From: DATKQI01 sp035532755
Lineage (GTDB): Bacteria > Pseudomonadota > Alphaproteobacteria > Acetobacterales > Acetobacteraceae
Direction of reading: 5' to 3'
Length of the DNA stretch: 22,523 nt
Assembly: GCA_035532755.1 (NCBI GenBank)
Contig: DATKQI010000294.1
Coordinates: 1-22,523 of the forward strand
Below the pieces are notes generated by a model. That model was given only the letters and a program-made list of their open reading frames with translations, did not search any database and was not told the origin of the DNA. The position numbers and the translations under genes are program-made. Positions 6,725 to 15,414 of this stretch are shown here, one piece after another (within the stretch, counting starts at the first letter, position 1; each line of letters begins with the position of its first letter).

Positions 6725-7825
6725 ATGAAGAAGATCGTCGTCATCGGGGCAGGAAAGATCGGCACGACCATCGCCGACCTGCTGGCCACCACGGGCGACT
6801 ACCAGGTGACCGTCGCTGACCGGTCGGAAGCCCAATTGGCGGCGCTGCCCAAAGGCGGGGCAATCCGCGCCCTTCCGGTCGATGTCACCGATCCCGCCGC
6901 CCTGGCCCAGGGGCTGTCCGGCAGCTACGCGGTGCTCAGCGCCGCCCCGTATCATCTGACCACCCGCATTGCCGAGGCGGCTGCGCCTCTCGGCGTCCAT
7001 TACCTGGACCTGACCGAGGATGTGGCCAGTACCAAACGAGTGCAGGAGCTTGCAGCCACCGGCCCCGCCGCCTTCATTCCGCAATGCGGGCTGGCGCCGG
7101 GTTTCGTCTCCATCGTGGCCGCCGATCTGGCGCGGCAGATGGACCGACTGGACAGCCTCAGCCTGCGCGTCGGCGCCCTGCCGCAGTACCCGTCCAACGC
7201 GCTGAAATACAATCTGACCTGGAGCACGGACGGGGTCATCAACGAGTACTGTGAGCCCTGCGAGGTTATCGTCAGCGGCAAGCGGCTTCTGGTGCCGGCG
7301 CTGGAGGAGCGCGAGGAATTCTCGCTGGATGGCGAGACCTACGAGGCATTCAACACCTCAGGCGGGCTCGGCACGCTCTGCGAAACGCTGGATGGCAAGG
7401 TGCGCACGCTGAACTACCGCACCATCCGCTATCCGGGCCATGCGGCCATCATGAAGGTACTGCTGCAGGACCTGCGTCTGTGCGAGCGGCGTGACCTGAT
7501 CAAGGACATCTTCGAGCACGCCCTGCCCAGCACGATGCAGGACGTGGTGGTGATCTTCGTCACCGCCAGCGGCACGAAAGACGGGCGGCTGGTGCAGCAG
7601 AGCTATGCGAACAAGATCTACAGCCAGGTCCTGAGCGGGCAGATGCGCAGCGCCATCCAGGTGACCACCGCTTCCGGCATCTGCGCGGTGCTCGATCTGC
7701 TGGCGACCGGCGCGCTGCCGCAGCAGGGCTTCGTGAAGCAGGAGCAGATCGCGCTGGAAGCCTTCCTGGTCAACCGGTTCGGCCGCGTGTATGCGCGCAG
7801 GGAGGGCGTGCGCTCGGCTGCCTGA
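6725..7825 (+). CDS. Saccharopine dehydrogenase-family protein, lysine 6-dehydrogenase-like
   Basis: A 366-residue oxidoreductase. The N-terminal Rossmann fold has G8-x-G10-x-x-G13 (VVIGAGKIG) and VADRS after the second strand. The remainder follows lysine 6-dehydrogenase and the short saccharopine dehydrogenases: PQCGLAPGFVSI, LPQYPSNALKYNLTWSTDG, EAFNTSGGLGTL, and NYRTIRYPGHAAIMK. Lysine 6-dehydrogenase oxidises the epsilon-amino group of lysine, leading to piperideine-6-carboxylate and aminoadipate; saccharopine enzymes act on a neighbouring intermediate. Divergent placement from an Lrp/AsnC regulator supports a role in amino-acid catabolism. A purine-rich GGGAAAAGAG stretch precedes the ATG. 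The exact substrate is not settled by sequence alone. Confidence 0.75.
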   Translation: MKKIVVIGAGKIGTTIADLLATTGDYQVTVADRSEAQLAALPKGGAIRALPVDVTDPAALAQGLSGSYAVLSAAPYHLTTRIAEAAAPLGVHYLDLTEDVASTKRVQELAATGPAAFIPQCGLAPGFVSIVAADLARQMDRLDSLSLRVGALPQYPSNALKYNLTWSTDGVINEYCEPCEVIVSGKRLLVPALEEREEFSLDGETYEAFNTSGGLGTLCETLDGKVRTLNYRTIRYPGHAAIMKVLLQDLRLCERRDLIKDIFEHALPSTMQDVVVIFVTASGTKDGRLVQQSYANKIYSQVLSGQMRSAIQVTTASGICAVLDLLATGALPQQGFVKQEQIALEAFLVNRFGRVYARREGVRSAA

Positions 7826-7883
7826 ACACTGGCCGCCGCCCGATTGGCAGGTGCCGCAATGACTGGTAGGAGACAAAGTAACG

Positions 7884-8122
7884 ATGGGGGAAAACGGCCG
7901 AATGGCGCAGCGCGTCGTGCTAGCGGAATTCACGCATGAGACAAACATGTTTAGTGTTCACCGCACCGACGAGGCCGCTTTCCGCAACGCCGGCTGCCAT
8001 CTCGACGGCGCGAATCCGCTCCGCGCATCATCATCCATAACGGCCAAGCCATCGACCTCGCGCAGTTCACCTCGCTCGGTGTCGATCCCGCACGCACATC
8101 TGAGCTTTGGAAACACTCATGA
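7884..8122 (+). pseudogene. Remnant of an M81-family (MlrC-like) metallopeptidase gene
   Basis: The first part reads, after the start, RVVLAEFTHETNMFSVHRTD and a few following residues. This is the N-terminus of the M81/MlrC family, with its metal-binding HETN motif. From about 8018 in another frame comes RIIIHNGQAIDLAQFTSLGV and DPAR, a segment normally near the C-terminal part of the same family, followed by a stop at 8120-8122. Full proteins are near 500 residues, so roughly 400 residues are missing between the pieces and the tail is also short. A ribosome binding site (GGTAGGAGA) survives before the ATG at 7884; an in-frame ATG at 7902 is also possible. The stop overlaps the next gene's ATG by 4 bp, preserving the old coupling. 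Family assignment is by eye. Confidence 0.65.
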
Positions 8123-9748
8123 CCCTGCAAGCAGACATCATATTGCGCAACGGCCCGATCTGGTGCGGCCGCAAGGAAGGCGTGGTCGAGGCGCTGGCGA
8201 TTTGGCACGACCGCGTGCTGGCCGCGGGGCGCGAGGAGGACATCGCGCGCCTCGCCGGGCCGGAGACGACTATCATCGACCTGGACGGGCGGCTGGCCAC
8301 ACCCGGGCTGAACGATTCGCATCTGCATCTGGTCTCGCTCGGCATGGTGATGGACTGGGTGAACGCGAAACCCGCCGCCGCACCCACGCTGGATGCGCTG
8401 CTGCAAGCGATCGGCCACCGCGCCGCCGCCACGAAGCGCGGCGAATGGATCCTGGCGCGCGGCTACGACCAGACAAAGCTGGATGTCGGCCGTCACCCCG
8501 CCCGGGCGGAGCTGGACCGCGCGGCGCCGGACAATCCGGTGATGCTGGTGCGCACCTGCGGCCATGTGTCGGTCTGCAATTCGCGGGCGCTGGAGCTGGC
8601 CGGCATCGACGAAACCACGCCTCAGCCCCCCGGGGGGCTGATCGAATGCCGCGACGGCAGGCTGACCGGGCTGCTGGCCGAAAATGCGTGCGCCCCGGTC
8701 TGGGCTACGATCGCGCCGCCGGATGAAACGCAGATCATCGCTGCGATCGAGCTGGCGGGGCGACACCTGCTGTCGCTCGGCATCACCAGCTGCATGGACG
8801 CCGCGGTGGGGCAGAGGGGCGGATTTACCGAAATTGCCGCCTATCATCGCGCGAAACGCGAAGGGCGCCTGCCGGTGCGCACGTGGCTGACCTTGCTGGG
8901 CGATCCGGGTCGCGGCGTGCTGGCGCGCTGCCACGAAGCGGGGCTGGTGTCCGGCACCGGCGATCCGATGCTGATGATCGGCGCGGTGAAATACTTCCTG
9001 GACGGTTCCGCCGGCGGCCGCACCGCCTGGATGTCCCAACCCTAATCTTGGCGCCGATGCCACGACCGGCGTGCAGATGCTTGAAGATGCGGAGATCGAG
9101 CGGCTGATTCTGGATACGCATCTGAAAGGCTACCAGCTGGCCTGTCACGCGATCGGCGACGCCGCGATCGAGCAGCTGATCACCGCGTATGAGAAAGCGC
9201 TCGCGGTCGAGCCCGATCCCGACCGGCGGCACCGGATCGAGCATTGCGGCTTCTCCACGCCCGAGCAGCATGCGCGCATGGCGAAGGCCGGCATTTATCC
9301 TTGCCCGCAGCAGGTGTTCATCCATGATTTCGGCGACGCCTATATCGAAGTGCTGGGCCCGGAACGCGCGCTGCCCAGCTACCCGTTCCGCACCTGGATG
9401 GGCCTGGGCTTCAAGCCGGCGACCGGCAGCGACGCACCCGTCTGCGAACCCGATCCCTTCCCGAATCTGCACGCGATGCTGACCCGGAAGACCTGGCGCA
9501 GCACAGTGATGGATGCGGACCAGCGCGTCTCGATCGAGGAGGCGTTGCAGGCCTATACCGAATTCGGTGCCTTTTCGCAGAAGCAGGAGCAGGTGAAGGG
9601 GAAACTGGCGCCGGGATTCCTGGCGGACATCGCCATCTTCTCCCGCAATCTGCTGGTCGCCGATCCGGACGAGATCCTGAACGACACGCGCTGCGACCTG
9701 ACAATCCTGGACGGCAAGGTCGTGTACGACCGCGCTGCCACCCGCTGA
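8119..9748 (+). pseudogene. YtcJ-like amidohydrolase, interrupted by a one-base frameshift
   Basis: The gene reads as a 542-residue amidohydrolase of the YtcJ / N-substituted formamide deformylase type if one base is removed near 9044. As it stands, the first frame stops at TAA 9043-9045 after P308 (...GGRTAWMSQP). Dropping one A restores PYLGADATTGVQML and joins the second frame (open from 9046 and running to 9748) without loss. Metal and catalytic motifs are otherwise present: the H68-L-H70 pair (NDSHLHL) in the first half, and CHAIGDAA, RRHRIEHC and TGSDAPV in the second half. Neither half alone would hold a full metal site. The first ATG (8119) overlaps the peptidase remnant's stop. Known family members hydrolyse amide or related bonds in the cytoplasm; the substrate here is unknown. 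A sequencing error is the alternative explanation. Confidence 0.85.
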
Positions 9749-9804
9749 CGCCGGCCGCTCGCCCGGGCGAGAACAACAATACCGACCAATGCGGGAGGAT
9801 TTTT

Positions 9805-9978
9805 GTGCTGCCGATTGATCGCAACCGCGTTCTGCCGACCGTCGGCGCCGAGGAAACCCTGCACGGCACAGCGTGCGATATGACGATCCCTGGTGGCGGG
9901 ATTGTCTATCTTCGCGCGGGCAAGGCCCCCGCCGGTCGAATCGGTGCTGCGCACCATGCGTCGTCGCCATGCGCGTAA
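9805..9978 (+). CDS. Small ORF of unknown function, possibly a gene remnant
   Basis: A GTG start with a good GGGAGGA Shine-Dalgarno (9792-9798) opens a 57-residue frame beginning MLPIDRNRVLPTVGAEETLH and ending in a low-information stretch. I do not recognise the family. The surrounding 267 bp between the amidohydrolase and the transporter genes holds nothing else clear. Given the two damaged hydrolase genes upstream, this could be the 5' stub of another deleted gene that has kept its ribosome binding site. Confidence 0.3.
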   Translation: MLPIDRNRVLPTVGAEETLHGTACDMTIPGGGIVYLRAGKAPAGRIGAAHHASSPCA

Positions 9979-10015
9979 TCTGGGCCACTGCAACAAGAAT
10001 GAAACGAGGATCGTC

Positions 10016-11611
10016 ATGCTGAAACGCCGTACACTTGCCACCGCTGCTGCCGCGAGCCTGCTGTTGCCTCGTGGGTTGCGGGCAGACACGCCGCGCCAGG
10101 GCGGTACCATCCGCTACATGGCGCCGTACGGCACAAGCTTCTCGACGCTTGATATCCTTGCCTCAACCATCACCCAGGATCAGATCTGGGCCAAGGCGCT
10201 GCATCGTTCTCTCTACAACTGGGATTCTTTCGCCAAGAAGCCGGTGCTGGATCTGGCAACCAGCGTCACCTCCTCCGCCGATGGGATGACCCATACCTAC
10301 AAGCTGCGCGACGATGCGTATTTCCATAATGGCCGAAAAATGACGGCCGACGATATCGTCTGGACCTACAACCATATCATGACCCCGGCAAACACCTGTT
10401 CCGGCACCAGCTTCATTGTCGTCATCGCAGGCGCGGCCGATGTCCAAAGCGGCAAGGCCAAGACGATTTCCGGCCTGCGCAAGATCGACGATCACACGCT
10501 CGAGATCACTCTCACGCAGAAGACCGACCCCGGCTACTACCTCTTCGATCCCACGACCACGATCTATCCGGCCACCGAAGCGGCGATGCCGGAATTCAAA
10601 ACCCATCCCATCGGCCTCGGTCCGTACAAATTCGTTGAATACGTGCCGGGCTCGCGCCTGGTTGGCGAGCGCTGGAAGAAATTCTACGTCCCCGGCAAGC
10701 CGCACGCGGATAGAGTGATCATCTCGATCATGGGTGACGCCGCTGCACGCGATATCGCCTTCCGCAACGGCGAGCTCGATGCCTCGATTCTCGGCCCCAC
10801 GCAATATCTCCTCTACTCGCGGGACCCGAAGCTGTCGAAGCGGCTGGAGGATGTTGCCGAATATTATACCCGCGTCATCGGCTTCAACCCTGCCTATAAA
10901 CCCTTCGCTGACCGGCGGATCCGCCAGGCCATCAACTACGCCATCAATTCCGAGCTCATCATCGCGCGGCTCGCGAAGGGCAAGGCTTACCGCGCAACCG
11001 GATGGCTGCCGATATCCTCCTCCGCCTACGACAGCTCGGAAAAACCATATGCCTACGACCCCGGGCGCGCGAAGAAGCTGCTCGCCGAGGCCGGCTATCC
11101 GAACGGCTTTACGTTCGAATGCACGGCGACATCGAACGAGAGCTGGGGTGTGCCCATCGTCGAGGCGGCCGCCACGATGCTTGAAAAGGTCGGGGTGAAG
11201 GTCAAAATCAAACCGGTTGAGTCAACCGTGCTGGATGACGTCGTCGTCAAGGGTGAATTCCAGGCCTTCATGTGGTCGCTGCAAACCGGCCCGGATCCCT
11301 TCTTCGCTCTCAACCAGCTTGCCTCCACGACACCGGCCACCGGCGGCAACTACGTGCGTTACAGGAACCCGCATTTTGATGCACTGCTCGGCCAGGCCGC
11401 GAAGGCCGGCGATGCCGCCAGCCGGCTTGCGCTGCTGAAGAAGGCCAATGCCGTCATCCACGATGATGCGCCGTTCTGGTTCTTCAACTACAACAAGGCA
11501 GTGATGGCTTATCAGCCGTGGCTGCATGGCCTGCAGCCCGATGCCAACGATCTCTCCTTGCAGAACTACGAAGATATGTGGGTCGGCGCCTCGTCGCCGG
11601 CGGCGAAGTAA
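10016..11611 (+). CDS. Peptide ABC transporter substrate-binding protein (SBP family 5, DppA type)
   Basis: A 531-residue periplasmic binding protein that captures dipeptides, oligopeptides or similar solutes for the permease encoded next. Residues 1-23 form an export signal: KRR followed by TLATAAAASLLL and a likely cleavage LRA/D. The RRTLA start is compatible with Tat export. The mature part has SBP family 5 segments: a lobe-I opening (GGTIRYMAPYG), the DGMTHTYKLRDDAYFHNGRK signature with MTADDIVWTYNHI, and IGFNPAYKPFADRRIRQAIN followed by the AYDPGRAKKLLAEAGYPNGF hinge region. GAGGA lies before the ATG at 10016. The frame is open further upstream, but that stretch lacks family similarity. 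The ligand is unknown. It is first in an operon with dppBCDF-type genes. Confidence 0.9.
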   Translation: MLKRRTLATAAAASLLLPRGLRADTPRQGGTIRYMAPYGTSFSTLDILASTITQDQIWAKALHRSLYNWDSFAKKPVLDLATSVTSSADGMTHTYKLRDDAYFHNGRKMTADDIVWTYNHIMTPANTCSGTSFIVVIAGAADVQSGKAKTISGLRKIDDHTLEITLTQKTDPGYYLFDPTTTIYPATEAAMPEFKTHPIGLGPYKFVEYVPGSRLVGERWKKFYVPGKPHADRVIISIMGDAAARDIAFRNGELDASILGPTQYLLYSRDPKLSKRLEDVAEYYTRVIGFNPAYKPFADRRIRQAINYAINSELIIARLAKGKAYRATGWLPISSSAYDSSEKPYAYDPGRAKKLLAEAGYPNGFTFECTATSNESWGVPIVEAAATMLEKVGVKVKIKPVESTVLDDVVVKGEFQAFMWSLQTGPDPFFALNQLASTTPATGGNYVRYRNPHFDALLGQAAKAGDAASRLALLKKANAVIHDDAPFWFFNYNKAVMAYQPWLHGLQPDANDLSLQNYEDMWVGASSPAAK

Positions 11612-11651
11612 TCGGTAGGGGCCAGGGTGGCATGTTGGCGATGAGGCTTGC

Positions 11652-12584
11652 GTGCTGGCGTATGTAGCAAGGCGGCTGGTGCAAATGGTGCCGATCTTGC
11701 TGGCGGTGGCGCTGTTGATCTTCGTGATCTTCAGCCTCATCCCCGGCACCTTCGCCACCGGCATGATGGACCAGGGGCGCGGTCTGAGCGCCCAGGCCAT
11801 CGCCCAGTTGAATCACCAGCTGGGGCTGGATCAGCCGCTGCCGATGCGGTTCGCCCGATATGTCCTGCACCTGGCACAGCTCGACCTCGGCACCTCGTTC
11901 CGTACCCAGTTGCCCGTGATGCAGGCGTTGCGCGCACGGGCGTGGCCGACGGTGGAACTCATCGTCACCGCCATGATCTTCGCGAGCGTGATCGGCGTGC
12001 CGCTGGGTTTTCTCTCGGCACTGCGGCCCGGCAGCCTTTGGGATGGCGTCTCGATCCTCCTTTCCGTCTCTGTCCTGTCGCTGCCTGCCTTCTGGTTCGG
12101 TTTGCTGCTGATGTATTGCTTCGCGCTCCTGCTGGGCTGGCTGCCGAGCTTCGGCTACGGCAACGGCGGCCTGCGGCATCTCGCGCTGCCCGCCGTGGCG
12201 CTTGGCGTCGGAACGCTCGGCATGCTGGCCCGCACCACGCGGGCGGCGGTTCTGGATGTCATGGGTGCCGATTTCATCCGCACCGCCCGCTCCAAAGGCA
12301 TGAGCGAGTCGCGGATCGTGCGCTGGCACCTCGTGCGCAATGTGCTGGTCGTCATCCTCACCGTAGCGGGGCTGGAATTCGGCTCGATGATCGGCCAGGC
12401 GATCGTCGTCGAGCAGTTGTTCGCCTGGCCCGGCCTCGGTTCGCTGCTGGTGGAAAGTGTCGAGATGCGTGATGTGCCGGTCGTGCAGGGGTGCATCCTG
12501 ATGATCGTGCTGGCGTTTCTGCTCATCAATCTTGTGGTCGATACCGTCGCCGCGATGGTCGATCCGCGTATCGAGTACAACTAG
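11652..12584 (+). CDS. Peptide ABC transporter permease, DppB/OppB type
   Basis: A 310-residue inner-membrane protein. It starts LAYVARRLVQMVPILLAVAL, the standard DppB opening with the first membrane helix, then a periplasmic loop containing the conserved LGLDQPLPMRFARYV. About five further helices follow (residues ~100-300). The cytoplasmic EAA-type coupling segment is seen around DFIRTARSKGMSESRIVRWHLVRN, where the ATPase docks. GAGG precedes the GTG start at 11652 by 6 bp. It begins 40 bp after the binding-protein gene and ends 4 bp before the next permease gene. Confidence 0.92.
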   Translation: MLAYVARRLVQMVPILLAVALLIFVIFSLIPGTFATGMMDQGRGLSAQAIAQLNHQLGLDQPLPMRFARYVLHLAQLDLGTSFRTQLPVMQALRARAWPTVELIVTAMIFASVIGVPLGFLSALRPGSLWDGVSILLSVSVLSLPAFWFGLLLMYCFALLLGWLPSFGYGNGGLRHLALPAVALGVGTLGMLARTTRAAVLDVMGADFIRTARSKGMSESRIVRWHLVRNVLVVILTVAGLEFGSMIGQAIVVEQLFAWPGLGSLLVESVEMRDVPVVQGCILMIVLAFLLINLVVDTVAAMVDPRIEYN

Positions 12585-12588
12585 CGCC

Positions 12589-13413
12589 ATGCGGGGTTTT
12601 CGCGCCAAGCTGTGGATCGGGGGAGGGGTGGTGGCACTCATTGTGTTCGCTGCCGTCTTCGCGCCGCTGCTCGCTCATTCCCACCAGATCATGAACGGCG
12701 ACCTGATGAATGCCGAGATGCCGCCAGGTCGCAAATTCTGGTTCGGCACCGATGCGCAGGGTCGGGATATTTTCGGGCGCATTCTCTATGGCGCGCGCAT
12801 TTCGCTGACGGTCGGCATCGGCTCGCAGCTCATCAACACCTGCATCGGCACCTGCCTGGGCCTTTCCGCAGGCTTCTGGGGCGGCTGGTGGGACGATGTC
12901 GTGAGCGGGCTCACCAATATGATGCTGGCAATCCCTTCCCTGGTTTTTGCCTTGGCGCTCATGACCATCATGAGCCCGGGTCTGACGAGCCTTCTTGTGG
13001 CGCTGGGTCTGACCAACTGGTCCTACACCTGCCGCGTCTCGCGCGCCTCCACCCTGTCGCTGCGCGGTCAAGGCTATGTGCAGGCCGCGAAGGTGCTGGG
13101 CTACGGCGATATCCGCATCATGCTCACGCAGATTCTGCCCAATATCCTGGGCCCGATTCTGGTGATTGCGATGCTGGGCACAGGCACCGTGATTCTGATC
13201 GAATCAGCCCTCTCTTTCCTCGGGCTCGGCATTGCCCCGCCGTATCCAAGCTGGGGCAGCATGCTGTCGGGCGCACGAGACGAGCTGGCCCTGGCGCCGT
13301 GGATGTCGATCTTCCCGGGGCTTGCCATCTTTGTCACGGTACTGGGCCTCAATCTTCTGGGGGACGGATTGCGCGATATCCTCGACCCGCAGTCGCTGGC
13401 CAGACAGTCCTGA
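12589..13413 (+). CDS. Peptide ABC transporter permease, DppC/OppC type
   Basis: A 274-residue partner permease. An N-terminal helix (about residues 8-26) is followed by the family hallmark FGTDAQGRDIFGRILYGARI, then further membrane helices. The coupling loop is near QGYVQAAKVLGYGDIRIMLTQ, and the C-terminus has SALSFLGLGIAPPYPSWGSM, typical of DppC. The open frame extends 19 codons upstream into dppB, but the ATG at 12589, 4 bp after the dppB stop, gives the usual N-terminus. It pairs with the DppB-type protein to form the channel. Its stop overlaps the following ATPase start (TGATG). Confidence 0.92.
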   Translation: MRGFRAKLWIGGGVVALIVFAAVFAPLLAHSHQIMNGDLMNAEMPPGRKFWFGTDAQGRDIFGRILYGARISLTVGIGSQLINTCIGTCLGLSAGFWGGWWDDVVSGLTNMMLAIPSLVFALALMTIMSPGLTSLLVALGLTNWSYTCRVSRASTLSLRGQGYVQAAKVLGYGDIRIMLTQILPNILGPILVIAMLGTGTVILIESALSFLGLGIAPPYPSWGSMLSGARDELALAPWMSIFPGLAIFVTVLGLNLLGDGLRDILDPQSLARQS

Positions 13414-14390
13414 TGGCAGAGGCACTTCTCTCGGTCGAAGATCTGCGGATCGATCTCTCGATCGGCGCCAGGCGCCTCGCGGTCGTCAAGGATGTCTCCT
13501 TCGCCATCGGGCATGGCGAGATATTCGGGCTCGTCGGCGAGTCCGGTTGCGGCAAAAGCGTCGTCGCCCTGTCGCTCATCGGCCTCCTGCGCGCACCGCT
13601 GAGCGTGGGCGGGGGGCGGATCCGGTTCGAAGGCAACGAGATCCAGAATCTCTCACACGCCGCGATGCGTACGCTGCGCGGCAAGCGCATTTCCATGATT
13701 TTCCAGGAACCGATGACGGCATTGAACCCGCTCTCGCCGATCGGCCGGCAGATCGCGGAGATGTTCGTGCTGCATGAGGGAGCCACATGGCATGAGGCGG
13801 AGCGCCGCGCGGTCGAGGCGCTGGCGCGGGTGCACGTGCCCGCGCCCGATCGGCGCGCGCGTGATTATCCGCACCGGCTTTCCGGCGGGATGCGCCAGCG
13901 TGTCATGATCGCGATCGCGCTTGCCTGCTCACCCTCTCTCGTGGTGGCTGACGAGCCGACGACGGCCCTGGACGTGACGGTGCAAGCCGAGATTCTCGAC
14001 CTGATCCGGGAACTCGCCAAGGAACAGGGCACGGCCGTGCTGATGATCAGCCATGATCTCGGCCTGATCGCGCAAGTGTGCCAGCGCGTCGGCGTGATGT
14101 ATGCCGGGCGTCTGGTGGAGCAGCGCCCGTCGGGCGAGATTTTCCGATCCCCCCGGCATCCCTACGCAAAGGGGCTGGTCGCCGCCTTGCCGGTGCTGGG
14201 TGCGCGAACCCGGTCGGGCCGTACCGCGCTGAAGGAGATCGCGGGCCTTGTCCCCACGGTGTCGGACTATGCTTCCGGTTGTCGCTTCAATCCGCGCTGC
14301 TACGCCAGAACCGAGATCTGCACCAGCGTGGACCCGGGCGAAACGCCTCTCCCTGGCGGCGGTTTCGTAGCGTGCCATCATCATGAGTGA
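13413..14390 (+). CDS. Peptide ABC transporter ATP-binding protein, DppD/OppD type
   Basis: A 325-residue ATPase powering the transporter from the cytoplasmic side. Walker A is GESGCGKS at residues 42-49; the Q-loop is FQEPMTALNP; the signature is LSGGMRQR; Walker B is LVVADEPTTALD; the switch His is in MISHDLG. The C-terminal extension found in oligopeptide ATPases is present (HPYAKGLVAALP). It includes the cysteine cluster CRFNPRCYARTEIC, which in some DppD-type proteins binds an iron-sulfur cluster. The start overlaps the dppC stop by one base (TGATG), and the end overlaps the next gene by 8 bp, so translation is coupled. Confidence 0.93.
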   Translation: MAEALLSVEDLRIDLSIGARRLAVVKDVSFAIGHGEIFGLVGESGCGKSVVALSLIGLLRAPLSVGGGRIRFEGNEIQNLSHAAMRTLRGKRISMIFQEPMTALNPLSPIGRQIAEMFVLHEGATWHEAERRAVEALARVHVPAPDRRARDYPHRLSGGMRQRVMIAIALACSPSLVVADEPTTALDVTVQAEILDLIRELAKEQGTAVLMISHDLGLIAQVCQRVGVMYAGRLVEQRPSGEIFRSPRHPYAKGLVAALPVLGARTRSGRTALKEIAGLVPTVSDYASGCRFNPRCYARTEICTSVDPGETPLPGGGFVACHHHE

Positions 14391-15381
14391 GTCCCGCGCA
14401 AGCACCGGCGCCGCCGGCGCGGTGCTGAGGGTCCAGGACCTCGTGGTGCAATTTGCACTGAGCCGCGGCTGGCGCGGGCACAAATCGGCGATCGTGCACG
14501 CGGTCGACGGCGTGGACCTGGAGCTGCACGAAGGCGAGTGCCTGGGGCTGGTGGGCGAGTCCGGATGCGGCAAGTCCACGCTGGCCCTTTCCATCATCGG
14601 GCTGCAGAAGCCGACGCGCGGGCGCGTCATCCTCGACGGACAGGATATCGCAGCCGCCGGCACCGATCGCCTGGCCCGCGCCCGCATGGCGCAGATCGTG
14701 TTTCAGGACCCGCTGTCCTCCCTCAATCCACGCCAGACGATCTACGGGATGCTGGACACGCCATTGCGTCTGCATGGCATGGCTGACAAGGAACAGCGGA
14801 GAGCGCGCATCGAGGAGGTTCTGCGCGATGTCGGCCTGCGGCCGGAACACGCGCGCCGCTATCCGCACGAATTTTCCGGCGGCCAGCGCCAGCGCATCGG
14901 CATCGCGCGCGCGCTCCTCCTGAAGCCGAAACTTGTCGTGCTCGATGAGCCGGTCTCGGCACTCGACGTGTCCATCCGCGCCCAGATCATCAATCTCCTG
15001 CTGGAGCTGAAAGAGCGGTTGCGACTGACCTTTGTCATGATCAGCCACGACCTCGGTGTCGTCGAACACATGAGCGACTGGGTCGCGGTCATGTATCTCG
15101 GGCGGATCGTGGAGATCGGCCCATGGGATGCGGTGTTCACACGCTCCCACCATCCCTACACGCAGGCGCTGATCGCCTCGATCCCGAACCCTTTCGCCGC
15201 CACCTCCGGCACGCGTATCGTCGGCGAGGTGCCAAGCCCGCTCGATCCACCAAAGGGTTGCCATTTCCACCCCCGCTGTCCGGCGGCCCAAGACCGGTGC
15301 CGCCAGAATCCACCGCCGCCGCTTGAGGAGATCGCGCCGAGCCATCGCGTGCGTTGCCTCAGAGCCAAGGAACTGACCTGA
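14383..15381 (+). CDS. Peptide ABC transporter ATP-binding protein, DppF/OppF type
   Basis: A 332-residue second ATPase, forming a heterodimer with the DppD-type protein. Walker A GESGCGKS is at 58-65, the Q-loop is FQDPLSSLNPRQ, the signature is FSGGQRQR, Walker B is LVVLDEPVSALD, and the switch is MISHDLGVVEHM. The C-terminal peptide-transporter extension has HPYTQALIASIP and a cysteine set CHFHPRCPAAQDRC. The SLNPRQTI segment is the typical OppF form. It is the last gene of the five-gene transporter operon. Directly after its stop lies the insertion-sequence fossil. Confidence 0.93.
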   Translation: MSESRASTGAAGAVLRVQDLVVQFALSRGWRGHKSAIVHAVDGVDLELHEGECLGLVGESGCGKSTLALSIIGLQKPTRGRVILDGQDIAAAGTDRLARARMAQIVFQDPLSSLNPRQTIYGMLDTPLRLHGMADKEQRRARIEEVLRDVGLRPEHARRYPHEFSGGQRQRIGIARALLLKPKLVVLDEPVSALDVSIRAQIINLLLELKERLRLTFVMISHDLGVVEHMSDWVAVMYLGRIVEIGPWDAVFTRSHHPYTQALIASIPNPFAATSGTRIVGEVPSPLDPPKGCHFHPRCPAAQDRCRQNPPPPLEEIAPSHRVRCLRAKELT

Positions 15382-15414
15382 GGGCGGCGGCGCCTCATAC
15401 GCTCGCACCATGTC

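Noticed and set aside
9893..10015. 41-codon N-terminal extension of the binding protein
   Set aside because: It would place a non-family, basic stretch before a good signal peptide; the ATG at 10016 has a GAGGA ribosome binding site.
12612..13412. Upstream extension of the DppD-type ATPase frame into dppC
   Set aside because: The extension is an Arg/His-rich shadow of dppC; the true start at 13413 overlaps the dppC stop and begins the normal ATPase N-terminus.
14383..14390. Overlap of the two ATPase genes as a frameshift or fusion
   Set aside because: Both proteins are complete with their own Walker, signature and C-terminal regions; an 8-bp overlap is normal translational coupling.
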